This document shows positions 46,935 to 55,926 of a stretch of DNA of 64,000 nucleotides, piece after piece. Under the pieces are notes generated by a model that searched no databases, was not told the origin of the DNA, and was given only the letters and a program-made list of their open reading frames with translations. Positions within the stretch are counted from its first letter, which is position 1, and each line of letters opens with the position of its first letter. The translations under genes and the position numbers were made by a program. The stretch covers positions 168,360 to 232,359 of the forward strand of contig CAVQEH010000009.1 in the NCBI GenBank assembly GCA_963711455.1, read 5' to 3'. The DNA comes from DATFVA01 sp963711455 (GTDB taxonomy: Bacteria; Bacteroidota; Ignavibacteria; Ignavibacteriales; Ignavibacteriaceae).

Positions 46935-47792
46935 ATGACAATTACTGCTCAACAGGTACAGGAATTAAGACAAAAGACCGGTTCCGGTATGATGGATTGC
47001 AAGAAAGCACTTATTGAAGCCGATGGTGACATGGAGAAGGCAATCGAGATACTCAGGAAAAAAGGTCAGGCAGTTGCGTCCAAAAGAGCTGAGAAGACAG
47101 CTGGCGAAGGTTTTGTGTTGACCAGAATATCTGAAGATAAAAAATCAGGTGTAATTGTAGAAGTAAATTGCGAAACAGATTTCGTTGCAAACAGTGAAGA
47201 CTTTGTTAATCTCGCCAATCTGGTTGCAGATAAGACTGCAGAAACCAAACCATCTTCCCCGGAAGATTTAATTGAAAAAAACCCTGAGATTAAAACCAAT
47301 TTAAATGATGTTATGGGAAAAGTTGGTGAGAAAATTGAAATATCGCGACTTGCTGTTGATAAAGCCGATAACGGACTTGTTGTTGATTATATTCATCCGG
47401 GCTCAAAGTTAGGTGTCCTGGTTGTATTTAATAATGTAGGCAATAATTCATCTGAACTGGCAATTCTTGGAAAAGATATTGCTATGCAGGTTGCTGCAAT
47501 GAGACCAATTTGTGTTTATCGGGAAGAAGTTCCGAAAGATCTCATAGAAAAAGAAATTGAGATATATAAAGAAGTTTCCCGTAAAGAGGGAAAGCCGGAA
47601 CAAATTCTGGATAAAATCGCGGAGGGCAAGATGAATAAATATTATCAGGAAAATTGCCTGGTTGAACAGGCTTATATTAAGGATAATTCCAAGTCTGTGG
47701 GAGATCTGCTTAAGGAGTTTAATTCAAAAAATAATTCCGAAGTGAAGATTAACCATTTCCGCCGGTTCCATCTTGGGGATGAGAACAAATAA
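46935..47792 (+). CDS. tsf: Elongation factor Ts
   Basis: The 285-residue guanine-nucleotide exchange factor for EF-Tu. The N-terminal UBA-like domain reads VQELRQKTGSGMMDCKKAL, and the core carries VNCETDFVANSEDFVNL, the conserved contact region with EF-Tu. The order rpsB-tsf is nearly universal. A terminator follows 12 bases after the stop. Confidence 0.98.
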   Translation: MTITAQQVQELRQKTGSGMMDCKKALIEADGDMEKAIEILRKKGQAVASKRAEKTAGEGFVLTRISEDKKSGVIVEVNCETDFVANSEDFVNLANLVADKTAETKPSSPEDLIEKNPEIKTNLNDVMGKVGEKIEISRLAVDKADNGLVVDYIHPGSKLGVLVVFNNVGNNSSELAILGKDIAMQVAAMRPICVYREEVPKDLIEKEIEIYKEVSRKEGKPEQILDKIAEGKMNKYYQENCLVEQAYIKDNSKSVGDLLKEFNSKNNSEVKINHFRRFHLGDENK

Positions 47793-47803
47793 ATCTTTTA
47801 ACT

Positions 47804-47833
47804 AAGGTCTTAAATTATTTAAGACCTTTTTTT
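47804..47833 (+). terminator. Intrinsic terminator after tsf
   Basis: AAGGTCTTAAA/TTTAAGACCTT, a perfect 11-base stem with a 3-base loop, followed by a T7 tract. It partly separates rpsB-tsf from pyrH-frr. Confidence 0.85.
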
Positions 47834-47878
47834 ATATTTAAACCGATATTTAATAAGAAATTAATGCGAAAGATCTAA

Positions 47879-48616
47879 TTGGTGAATAATAAACTGAAAT
47901 ACAAAAGAATACTGTTAAAGCTTAGCGGCGAATCATTAATGGGTGAAAAAGGATTTGGAATCGATCACCGAGTGTTGGAATTTTTCGCTGAGGAAGTTAA
48001 AAAAGTCCACGGGATTCATGTTCAGCTTGGAATTGTAATTGGCGGAGGTAATATCTATCGTGGATTGAGCGCTAATGATCAGGGTATCGATAGGGTGACT
48101 GGAGACCAGATGGGAATGCTTGCTACAATGATTAATTCTCTTGCTCTGCAAAATGCAATTGAAAAAGCCGGGATACAGACAAGGTTGATGAGTGCAATAA
48201 AAATGGATGAAATCGCTGAACCATATATTCGAAGGCGAGCTATAAGACACCTTGAAAAAGAAAGAGTTGTAATTTTTGGTGCAGGTACAGGTCATCCTTA
48301 TTTTTCAACCGATACGGCTGCTTCTTTACGTGCCGTTGAAATTGAAGCGGATGTTATTGTAAAAGGAACAAGAGTTGACGGCGTCTTCAATACTGATCCT
48401 GAAAAAAATCCTGACGCAATAAAATATGAAAACATTACTTATCTTGATATATTAAAAAAAAATCTACGGGTAATGGATTTAACGGCTGTAAGTTTGTGCC
48501 AGGAGAATAACCTCCCGATGATTGTATTTAATATGGATGTTCCTGATAATCTTCTTAAACTGGCCAACGGAGAATCTGTAGGAACAACAATTAATCAAAT
48601 TGCCGCAGAAATTTAA
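47879..48616 (+). CDS. pyrH: UMP kinase
   Basis: Phosphorylates UMP to UDP in pyrimidine nucleotide synthesis. The 245-residue protein has KRILLKLSGESLMGEKGFGID, VIGGGNIYRGL, DQMGMLATMINSLAL and GTGHPYFSTDTAASLRA, all characteristic. The start is TTG 47879 or GTG 47882, one codon apart; no ATG is available. The order pyrH-frr (17 bases apart) after tsf is conserved in many bacteria. Confidence 0.97.
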   Translation: MVNNKLKYKRILLKLSGESLMGEKGFGIDHRVLEFFAEEVKKVHGIHVQLGIVIGGGNIYRGLSANDQGIDRVTGDQMGMLATMINSLALQNAIEKAGIQTRLMSAIKMDEIAEPYIRRRAIRHLEKERVVIFGAGTGHPYFSTDTAASLRAVEIEADVIVKGTRVDGVFNTDPEKNPDAIKYENITYLDILKKNLRVMDLTAVSLCQENNLPMIVFNMDVPDNLLKLANGESVGTTINQIAAEI

Positions 48617-48633
48617 TAATAATTGAGGAAGCT

Positions 48634-49188
48634 ATGGAACAAATATTAAAAGATGCAAAATCCAGGATGGATAAATCCATAGATGCTCTGAGAGGAGAAC
48701 TTTCAAAAATAAGATCCGGTAAAGCCACCACTGCGCTGCTGGATGGAATTAAAGTAGATTACTATGGTACAATAACACCAATAAGCCAGGTTGGAAATCT
48801 TAATGTTCTTGATGCACATACCCTCTCATTTACTCCCTGGGATAAATCTATACTAAATGCTGTTGATAAAGCTATTCTTGAGGCAAACATTGGATTCAAT
48901 CCTGCAAGCGATGGTACTAATCTTAAAATACCCATTCCGCCTCTTAACGAAGAAAGAAGAAAAGAGCTTGTTAAGCTTGTAAAGAAGTTCGGTGAAGATA
49001 CTAAAGTTGCGATAAGAAATGTAAGAAGGGATGCAAATGATCATTTGAAAAGAGAGGAACGTGATAAAAAAATTTCAGAGGACCAATTAAAAGATGCTGA
49101 AGTAAGGACTCAAAAATTGACCGATGAACACACAAAAATTATTGAAGATATCCTTAAGCACAAAGAAAAAGAAATTATGGAAGTTTAG
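48634..49188 (+). CDS. frr: Ribosome recycling factor
   Basis: A 184-residue protein that splits post-termination ribosomes together with EF-G. The first helix carries LRGELSKIRSGKATTALLDG, followed by VDYYGTITPISQVGNL, and the C-terminal helix contains VAIRNVRRDANDHLK. A good ribosome site (GAGGAAGC) precedes the ATG. A terminator follows at once. Confidence 0.98.
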   Translation: MEQILKDAKSRMDKSIDALRGELSKIRSGKATTALLDGIKVDYYGTITPISQVGNLNVLDAHTLSFTPWDKSILNAVDKAILEANIGFNPASDGTNLKIPIPPLNEERRKELVKLVKKFGEDTKVAIRNVRRDANDHLKREERDKKISEDQLKDAEVRTQKLTDEHTKIIEDILKHKEKEIMEV

Positions 49189-49213
49189 TCTTTTTATTTC
49201 CCGTTTAATTTTT

Positions 49214-49236
49214 AACCCGGCGAGTCCGGGTTTTTT
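49214..49236 (+). terminator. Intrinsic terminator after frr
   Basis: AACCCGG/CCGGGTT stem, 5-base loop, then a T tract, beginning 25 bases after the frr stop. Confidence 0.85.
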
Positions 49237-49382
49237 ATTATAAATAACTGAAATTAATTATCCGGTATAACCAGGCAACCGTAATCTTCCATATTTCCTT
49301 TAGATTTATAAAATATTATTCTTTTTTTAACTAAATTTTCATTACTAATAGTTCAGTATATTGAGGAACATCTCTGTATCTA

Positions 49383-50075
49383 ATGAAAGATAATATCCGG
49401 AATAACTTTAAGAATATTTTTCCGCTTCTTAAAAGAATGTTTAATCCGAAGATTCTGAAAAGTGCTCTTTTTTTCAGCGGGGGGATTATTCTGTTTATTA
49501 TCGGAGTTATTGTATATGGAATTATTATTAATCTTCGTGAAGTACCTTTAACTGATGCTATGCGGGAAAAAGGATTCACTCACTTAAATGACCCGAATAT
49601 TATTGTAAACAGAAAAAATTACTCTTTGAGTCTTTATGAAGATACTGTTCTGATCAAAACCTACCGGGCTAACTTTGGCAAAAATGTTAATACTCCTAAA
49701 ACAAAAGAAGATGATTTTTCTACTCCTGTTGGCTCTTACAAGATTTGTGAAATTGAAAAAAACCATAAATACTATATTGAATTAAAATTAAATTACCCTA
49801 ACATAAATGATATTACGGAAGCTTTAAGAAAAAATATGATAACGCAACAGCAGTTCGATGAACTTAAATTTGAATTTTATTATCAGGGTTGTCCAAAACT
49901 TAAAACTGTGCTTGGAAATGATGTAAGTATTCATGGTATCGGGGAATATGATTTTATTTTCAAAAACCTGCCGTTTGTGTTTAACTGGACTGATGGCTCT
50001 ATCGCGTTAAGCAATGAAGACATTTATGAGCTTTCTAAAGTCACATCGATAGGGACTAAAGTTGTCATCAAATAA
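49383..50075 (+). CDS. L,D-transpeptidase (YkuD) domain protein with catalytic Cys replaced by Ser
   Basis: A 230-residue membrane-anchored protein with one N-terminal segment (LFFSGGIILFIIGVIVYGIII) and a YkuD-type domain: VNRKNYSLSLYEDTVLIKTY, TPVGSYKICE, and VSIHG with His184. Where the nucleophile motif is expected (GCIAVSNEDI in related proteins), this one reads DGSIALSNEDI, with Ser206. A single base (TCT rather than TGT) makes the difference. If correct, it either uses Ser or is inactive and only binds peptidoglycan. The lipoprotein gene starts 14 bases before its stop. Confidence 0.85.
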   Translation: MKDNIRNNFKNIFPLLKRMFNPKILKSALFFSGGIILFIIGVIVYGIIINLREVPLTDAMREKGFTHLNDPNIIVNRKNYSLSLYEDTVLIKTYRANFGKNVNTPKTKEDDFSTPVGSYKICEIEKNHKYYIELKLNYPNINDITEALRKNMITQQQFDELKFEFYYQGCPKLKTVLGNDVSIHGIGEYDFIFKNLPFVFNWTDGSIALSNEDIYELSKVTSIGTKVVIK

Positions 50076-50682
50076 AAAATATTATATAGCTTTATTACTC
50101 CTTGCGGTGTTATTTATTATTACTTGTAATGAGAAAGAAAAAACAATTCCCGAAGAGAAAGTGGATATAAGTACTCCCGAAGCTGCTCTTAAAGAAGCCA
50201 GAAAAGTATTAGGCAATGATACTCAAATAGCACTGACAGGGAATTTTGGCGGAGATTCAACCAGGGAATTTGCCGCAGGAACTGAGGTTAATAAACCTGA
50301 TAAATGGGGAATACAATTCCATTTATTAAAGAAGGATGGCAATACTTTTCAAGATGCTTTTAGTACAGATTTACTTAAAGGTTCTTTTACAGGCGCGTTT
50401 GTAGGTAAAGAAAAATTACAATCTGAAAAATTTGATATGATTTATTATAACTCATTGGATTATTTTATGGGGAGTGGTGGCGGTGAAGTATTTACATATC
50501 TTGTTGATTTCAATAATAAAATAACATATTACGCACATCTGTTTATAGAGCAGGGGAAAAGCATTTCACTTTTTCTCTCAGGGAATGTAACCCCGGAAAT
50601 AAAAAATTTTTTCTTAAGTGTATTTAAAAAAGATTATCCTAATCTAAAAATAGTTGGCAAAGATGTAGATTTGGATGATTGA
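50062..50682 (+). CDS. Hypothetical lipoprotein
   Basis: A 206-residue predicted lipoprotein with signal LLLLAVLFIITC (Cys22). The body (APEAAL-like STPEAALKEARKVLG, DKWGIQFHLLKKDG, FMGSGGGEVFTYLVDFNN) matches no family I recognise. It overlaps the L,D-transpeptidase gene by 14 bases and is 14 bases upstream of the ATG of the BamA/TamA-like gene, suggesting an envelope operon. TTG start; no other start fits the signal peptide. Confidence 0.75.
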   Translation: MSSNKKYYIALLLLAVLFIITCNEKEKTIPEEKVDISTPEAALKEARKVLGNDTQIALTGNFGGDSTREFAAGTEVNKPDKWGIQFHLLKKDGNTFQDAFSTDLLKGSFTGAFVGKEKLQSEKFDMIYYNSLDYFMGSGGGEVFTYLVDFNNKITYYAHLFIEQGKSISLFLSGNVTPEIKNFFLSVFKKDYPNLKIVGKDVDLDD

Positions 50683-50696
50683 TAATTCTTTCTTTT

Positions 50697-52709
50697 ATGA
50701 GGAAAATTCTGATTATAAAAATTACACTTCTGTTTATTTTTGTTTTTACCTTTAGTGTATTTGCACAGGATTTGGAAAGGTATGAACTACAAACCATAAA
50801 CTTTAAAGGTAACACAACAATTTCTTCTTCCTCCTTAAAGGATGTTATATTGTCGAAAGAAAGTCCATGGTGGTTTTGGAAATTTCTCAATTCTTTTTCC
50901 AGTCTTGGCAGCGAGCCGGTCTATTTTGATTCGTCAAATATTCATGTTGATATTCTGGCTTTAAAATCCTACTATAAAGCAAATGGTTTTTTCGAAGCAT
51001 CATTTTCATATAATTACCAGGTAGATACTACTTCTAAAGAGGTTACATTAAATTATAATATTTATGAAGGTAAACCCGCATATTATGGGAAAGTCCGGTT
51101 TATAGGTTTGAAAAGAGTCCCGGATATCACAATGAAAAAATTTACCGATGAAGTAAAATTTAATCCTATTGACAGATACGAACAAAGTATTGTTCAGAAT
51201 AAAGTTCAGTCCGGCGTAGCACTTTTGCTGAATAACGGTTTTATTTTTGCGCAATTTGACAGCACATTAATACTGACTGATACATCGGCGCAGAAAGCAA
51301 ACATGGATATTTATTTTACTATAGGAAAAGAGTATAGAATAGATACAGTAATTGTTGCAACTTCCGGGGATGGCGCACCTTATGTAAAAGAGAATATGCT
51401 CAGGGATATTAGTGATATAAAAAAAGGTGAACTATACAATATTGATAAACTGAGACAGAGTCAGCAGCGATTATTTCGAACGGGATTATTTAACTCAATA
51501 ATAATTTCCGGAGTTGAATCGGATACTACCGATTCCAAAGTCCCGGTTCAGCTTGAAGCAAATATAGGAAAGTTAAATGAACTCTCTCCAGAAATTATTC
51601 TGAATAACCAGCAAAGTGCTTTTAATGCAGGTCTAGGGCTTTCTTATACCCGAAGGAATTTTTTGGGAAATGCCCGGAAACTTACTATTAGCTCTTCATT
51701 CGGTGTGCAGGATTTATTTAATGTTGATTACGGAAAGCTGTTTCAAAAATTTTCTTTTCGTGATACTACTCTACTTGGTTACCTCGACTCAAGAATTACG
51801 GTGGAACAGCCCTATTTATTCAGCAGACCGATTTTCGGAACTTGGGAAAATTATGCAACTATAAATAAGCAGCCAAGCTATAACAATACTGTTTATGGCT
51901 CCAAAATCACTTTTGATTTTGAGCTTCCGAGATTTACAGCGATAAATTTTCTGAGTGCCTATTATAATGTTGAACAAAGCAATGAAGTTTATAGAACAAG
52001 TAACGATAGCCTGTCACGCAAAATTCTTTCTATTATTGGTTCTGAATTTGGCAGGACAACCACAAATGATGTCCTGTTTCCAACCGAAGGGTACTTAATT
52101 TCAATTCTTTTTGAAGAAGCCAACTCTTTGCCTTATCTTATTGGTAAAATTGGAAAAAATAAATTTAACGGATCTTTATTCTATAAAGTTCTGCTTAATA
52201 ATTCATTTTATTTTTCCTTAAACCAGAGAAAAATGTCCATATTTGCTACTAAATTTAAAATAGGGAGGATACAAACTTACTATGGCGATTACGCCGGACT
52301 TCCATTGAACAGAACTTTTTATGCAGGCGGCAGCAACTCGGTAAGAGGCTGGCGTTCAAATGAGCTCGTTCCGCGAAATGCTACAACCGTATATGGAATA
52401 AATGGTGTTAATGTTAAAGGAGGAACTTTTTTAATTGAAGGTTCTTTTGAATGGCGGTTTAAGTTTGTTCAAAGTTTTGGTACTGCCTTATTCTTTGATT
52501 ATGGTGATACTTGGATTGGGTATGATAAATTCAGGTATGATGAAATTGCACTTTCTCCCGGTTTTGGTTTAAGATATTACACATCGATTGCTCCATTCCG
52601 GCTGGATTTTGCTTTCAAGCTTTATAATCCATTTGATAAAATATGGATTACTCACAAGAATTTCTGGAATAATATAACAATTCATTTTGGTATCGGGGAA
52701 GCATTCTAA
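50697..52709 (+). CDS. BamA/TamA family outer membrane protein
   Basis: An outer-membrane beta-barrel of the Omp85 superfamily, 670 residues from the ATG at 50697, which begins the signal peptide MRKILIIKITLLFIFVFTFS. An upstream in-frame TTG is less likely. Several POTRA-like segments follow (YELQTINFKGNTTISSSSL, YYGKVRFIGLKRVPDITMKK, RIDTVIVATSGDG), then a C-terminal barrel with RTFYAGGSNSVRGWRSNEL, the conserved lid-loop motif, and a final strand ending IHFGIGEAF. Such proteins insert or export other outer-membrane proteins. At 670 residues it is closer to TamA than to BamA. Confidence 0.88.
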   Translation: MRKILIIKITLLFIFVFTFSVFAQDLERYELQTINFKGNTTISSSSLKDVILSKESPWWFWKFLNSFSSLGSEPVYFDSSNIHVDILALKSYYKANGFFEASFSYNYQVDTTSKEVTLNYNIYEGKPAYYGKVRFIGLKRVPDITMKKFTDEVKFNPIDRYEQSIVQNKVQSGVALLLNNGFIFAQFDSTLILTDTSAQKANMDIYFTIGKEYRIDTVIVATSGDGAPYVKENMLRDISDIKKGELYNIDKLRQSQQRLFRTGLFNSIIISGVESDTTDSKVPVQLEANIGKLNELSPEIILNNQQSAFNAGLGLSYTRRNFLGNARKLTISSSFGVQDLFNVDYGKLFQKFSFRDTTLLGYLDSRITVEQPYLFSRPIFGTWENYATINKQPSYNNTVYGSKITFDFELPRFTAINFLSAYYNVEQSNEVYRTSNDSLSRKILSIIGSEFGRTTTNDVLFPTEGYLISILFEEANSLPYLIGKIGKNKFNGSLFYKVLLNNSFYFSLNQRKMSIFATKFKIGRIQTYYGDYAGLPLNRTFYAGGSNSVRGWRSNELVPRNATTVYGINGVNVKGGTFLIEGSFEWRFKFVQSFGTALFFDYGDTWIGYDKFRYDEIALSPGFGLRYYTSIAPFRLDFAFKLYNPFDKIWITHKNFWNNITIHFGIGEAF

Positions 52710-52902
52710 ATTTTATTATTCTTAAAGCAGGTTAAAGATTTATTTGAATTAAATTCGTAAAATTCATTAGGATTTTTTTATGCCGAATATCGACTCCTTT
52801 TATTGAATCGTTATATAACAATGATCATTTAAAATTAATTCCTTTATTTTGTTTAGCTAATATAAAATCGCTATTTTTAACATTCTTTTTTAAGGCTTTA
52901 TT

Positions 52903-53778
52903 ATGATTTCAAGTATGACCGGCTATGGAAAAGGTGTAGCCGAAAACAGTAATTTTTCCGTAGAAGTTGAAGTAAAAAGCGTCAACAGCAGGTTTCTCGA
53001 TATCTACCTTAAGCTGCCGAATTCCCTCATGAACCGAGAATACGAAATAAGAGAAATTATTAAAAGTAAAATCAGTCGTGGAAAGTTATCGGTTATTCTT
53101 CAATTAAAAAATACTGGTGTAGAGAACGGTGTTCCTGTGATCGATAAAGAAAAATTGAGGGGGTTTCTTTCTACATTAAAAGAGATAAAAAAGATTTCAA
53201 AAATCCCTGACAAGATTAAGCTTGAACATCTGTTATTTAACCGCGATTTATTTATTCAGAACGATAAAGAATATGGAGAAGATGTTTTTAAGATTATAAA
53301 AAAGGCTTTGGAAACGGCTTTAACCCAGTTGAAAAAAATGAGAAGAAACGAAGGCAAAGAGCTTGCAAAAGATTTGAAAAGAAGAATTGAAATCATTGAT
53401 GAAAAAATAACTGTGATTCAAAAAGAATCTGGCAAAAGTGTAAATGAATATTTCCAAAAGCTGAAGGAACGAATGAAATCACTTATTGAAGACATTACTT
53501 CATATTCTGACAGGCTTGAGCTGGAACTTGCCTTGATTGCAGATAAATCGGAAATAACCGAAGAATGTGTTAGATTGAAAAGCCATCTGAAATTTTTCCT
53601 TGAAAGCATGGAACAGGATGAAGAACCGGGTCGTAAGCTGAACTTTCTTTGCCAGGAAATGAACCGGGAAGCAAATACCGTTTCTGCTAAAACCATTTCA
53701 ACTTCAATTACACATAATTCTGTTTTGATTAAAGAAGAAATTGAAAAAATTCGTGAACAGATTCAAAATATTGAGTGA
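52903..53778 (+). CDS. YicC family endoribonuclease-like protein
   Basis: A 291-residue YicC/YloC protein, recently linked to RNA cleavage and small-RNA decay. It starts SSMTGYGKGVAENSNFSVEVEVKSVNSRFLD, with the typical LPNSLMNREYEIREIIK next, and ends with the DUF1732 region (EEPGRKLNFLCQEMNREANT and SKTIS-like AKTISTSI). It heads the yicC-gmk-rpoZ-coaBC-UDG operon, with gmk beginning 3 bases after the stop. Confidence 0.93.
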   Translation: MISSMTGYGKGVAENSNFSVEVEVKSVNSRFLDIYLKLPNSLMNREYEIREIIKSKISRGKLSVILQLKNTGVENGVPVIDKEKLRGFLSTLKEIKKISKIPDKIKLEHLLFNRDLFIQNDKEYGEDVFKIIKKALETALTQLKKMRRNEGKELAKDLKRRIEIIDEKITVIQKESGKSVNEYFQKLKERMKSLIEDITSYSDRLELELALIADKSEITEECVRLKSHLKFFLESMEQDEEPGRKLNFLCQEMNREANTVSAKTISTSITHNSVLIKEEIEKIREQIQNIE

Positions 53779-53781
53779 TAC

Positions 53782-54357
53782 TTGGACAATTCAAAAGGAA
53801 TTTTATTTATTGTTTCTGCTCCAAGCGGTACCGGCAAAACCACTATTGTAAAAAGAATTTTGGCGGAAATTCCCGATATTGTTTTTTCCGTTTCCGCTAC
53901 TACAAGAAGAATGCGTGATAACGAAAAGAATGGTGTTGATTATTTCTTTCTTACTGAGGAGGAGTTCAGGAAAAAAATAGAGAGTGATGAATTTACAGAA
54001 TGGGAGAAATTTTATGATTATTATTACGGCACTTTTAAAAAATATATAAATGAAAATCTAAATAACGGAAAAAATGTTCTTTTGGAAATTGATGTAAAAG
54101 GAGCCCTGGCAATTAAGGAAAAATATCCTGATTCGGTCTTGATTTATATCGTTCCCCCTAGTTTTGAAGAATTGAAAATCCGGCTGAAAAACAGGCAGAC
54201 AGAAGACGAAGTTGACTATCAAAAAAGAATTGAGAGAGCAGAATTGGAATTGAGACATAAAGATAAATTTGATTATTTTGTGGACAATTTGGAAATTGAG
54301 AAGGCTGTTTCAGATTTAAAGAGTTTAATAGAAAATAAAATTAAGGAGAATAAGTAA
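53782..54357 (+). CDS. gmk: Guanylate kinase
   Basis: Phosphorylates GMP to GDP. 191 residues with Walker A SAPSGTGKTTI, the GMP-binding segment SATTRRMRDNEKNGVDY and FLTEEEF, and EIDVKGALAIKEKYPDSVLIY. The start is TTG at 53782; the conserved core begins eight residues in and no ATG is in range. rpoZ begins immediately after its stop. Confidence 0.97.
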   Translation: MDNSKGILFIVSAPSGTGKTTIVKRILAEIPDIVFSVSATTRRMRDNEKNGVDYFFLTEEEFRKKIESDEFTEWEKFYDYYYGTFKKYINENLNNGKNVLLEIDVKGALAIKEKYPDSVLIYIVPPSFEELKIRLKNRQTEDEVDYQKRIERAELELRHKDKFDYFVDNLEIEKAVSDLKSLIENKIKENK

Positions 54358-54663
54358 ATGTTTATAGAACCGGTTGATTTAAGGGAAATTGATAAAAAAG
54401 CTGCTAATATTTATGAAGCGGCGATAATTGCATCTAAAAGAGCTCGCCAGATTAATGACGATTATAAAATTGAATACAATGCTCTTGTTAGTACAATTCC
54501 TACTGCTGCAGGAGATGAAGAAGGTGAAGAATTTGACAATCCGGCTCAACTAAAAATCGCACTCGATTTTGAAAAACGTGAAAAACCTCATGTGCAGGCT
54601 TTGCACGAACTGCTTGATGGAGAAATTAAATACGATTACAAAAACAAACCTGCTGAAGAGTAG
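54358..54663 (+). CDS. rpoZ: RNA polymerase omega subunit
   Basis: A 101-residue omega subunit, which assists assembly of the beta-prime subunit. The signature ANIYEAAIIASKRARQIND is at residues 17-35, followed by a less conserved acidic middle (AAGDEEGEEFDN) and the KIALDFEKREKPHV segment. It starts directly after the gmk stop, which strongly suggests coupling. Confidence 0.92.
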   Translation: MFIEPVDLREIDKKAANIYEAAIIASKRARQINDDYKIEYNALVSTIPTAAGDEEGEEFDNPAQLKIALDFEKREKPHVQALHELLDGEIKYDYKNKPAEE

Positions 54664-54683
54664 ACACAAAAAAAAGTTATAAA

Positions 54684-55892
54684 ATGTCTGATGATGTTCT
54701 TTCAGGGAAAAAAATTATCCTTGGGGTAACAGGCGGAATCGCTGCTTATAAATCCTGTTACCTTGTAAGAGAACTGGTTCAGAGAGGCGCGGAAGTAAGA
54801 GTTGTTTTGACTCCTTCCGCTCTTGAGTTTATAGCTCCGCTTACATTTTCATCTCTTTCAAAAAATAATGTTATAGTGAACACCTTCCCTTCTTCGCAAA
54901 CAAGCGGCTGTGAAGTTAACACCTGGCATATTGATTATGGAACCTGGGCTGATCTCATGATAATAGCTCCGGCTACAATTAATACTGTTGCAAAAATCGC
55001 ACACGGGTTTGCAGACAATGCCTTAACAACTGTTGTTGCCGCATTACGCTGTCCGTTGTTAATTGCTCCGGCTGCAGATGTCGATATGTATATGAATAAA
55101 ACAACTCAGGAAAATATTAGTAAACTTAAAGAGCTTGGTCACTTTATTGTTGATGCAGAAGACGGAGAGCTTGCCAGTGGTTTAAATGGGAAGGGAAGAC
55201 TCGCAGAAACAAGTAAAATAATTAATGCTGCTGAACTGGTTTTATCAGGTTATAAAAATGATTTAACAGGAAGAAAAATTTTAATAACGGCAGGACCAAC
55301 ATACGAAGATATTGATCCGGTGAGATTTATTGGAAATCGTTCTTCGGGTAAAATGGGATATGCTCTCGCAAAGGCAGCTTACCTTCGCGGTGCTGATGTT
55401 ACCTTAATTTCAGGGCCATCTTCAGAAGTTGCTTATCCCGAAATCAAATTGGTTAACATCAGGTCGGCACAAGAGATGAAGAAAGAGGTAAACAAATATT
55501 TTACTTCTAACGAAATATTAATTATGTCTGCAGCAGTAGCCGATTATAGACCAAAAAAATTTTCTTCGAATAAAATTAAAAAGGAAGAAAAACTTAATTC
55601 AATAGACTTGATAGAAACAGATGATATATTAGGTAATTTGAAAAAAGATAAACAGATTGTAGTTGGTTTTGCTCTTGAAACTGATAATGAACTGGTAAAT
55701 GCCAAAAAGAAGTTAGAGAATAAAAACCTTGATATGATTATCTTAAATTCTTTAAAGGACAAAAAGAGCGGTTTTGAATTTGATACGAACCGGATAACAA
55801 TAATACACAAGAACGGAAAACCCATTAAGTTTAAATTAATGTCCAAATTCCATGCAGCGAATAAAATTCTTTCTGAAATTATAAAAAATTAG
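54684..55892 (+). CDS. coaBC: Bifunctional phosphopantothenoylcysteine decarboxylase/synthetase
   Basis: Carries out two consecutive steps of coenzyme A synthesis. The 402 residues hold the flavin decarboxylase half (LGVTGGIAAYKSCYLVRELV, the catalytic His in TWHIDYGTWADLMIIAPAT, and ALRCPLLIAPAADVDMY) and the synthetase half (ILITAGPTYEDIDPVRFIGN, SSGKMGYALAKAA, VVGFALETDN). It lies 20 bases after rpoZ in the operon. Confidence 0.96.
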   Translation: MSDDVLSGKKIILGVTGGIAAYKSCYLVRELVQRGAEVRVVLTPSALEFIAPLTFSSLSKNNVIVNTFPSSQTSGCEVNTWHIDYGTWADLMIIAPATINTVAKIAHGFADNALTTVVAALRCPLLIAPAADVDMYMNKTTQENISKLKELGHFIVDAEDGELASGLNGKGRLAETSKIINAAELVLSGYKNDLTGRKILITAGPTYEDIDPVRFIGNRSSGKMGYALAKAAYLRGADVTLISGPSSEVAYPEIKLVNIRSAQEMKKEVNKYFTSNEILIMSAAVADYRPKKFSSNKIKKEEKLNSIDLIETDDILGNLKKDKQIVVGFALETDNELVNAKKKLENKNLDMIILNSLKDKKSGFEFDTNRITIIHKNGKPIKFKLMSKFHAANKILSEIIKN

Positions 55893-55926
55893 TTCATTTC
55901 CTTTTCTTCATTTAAAAATTAATACT

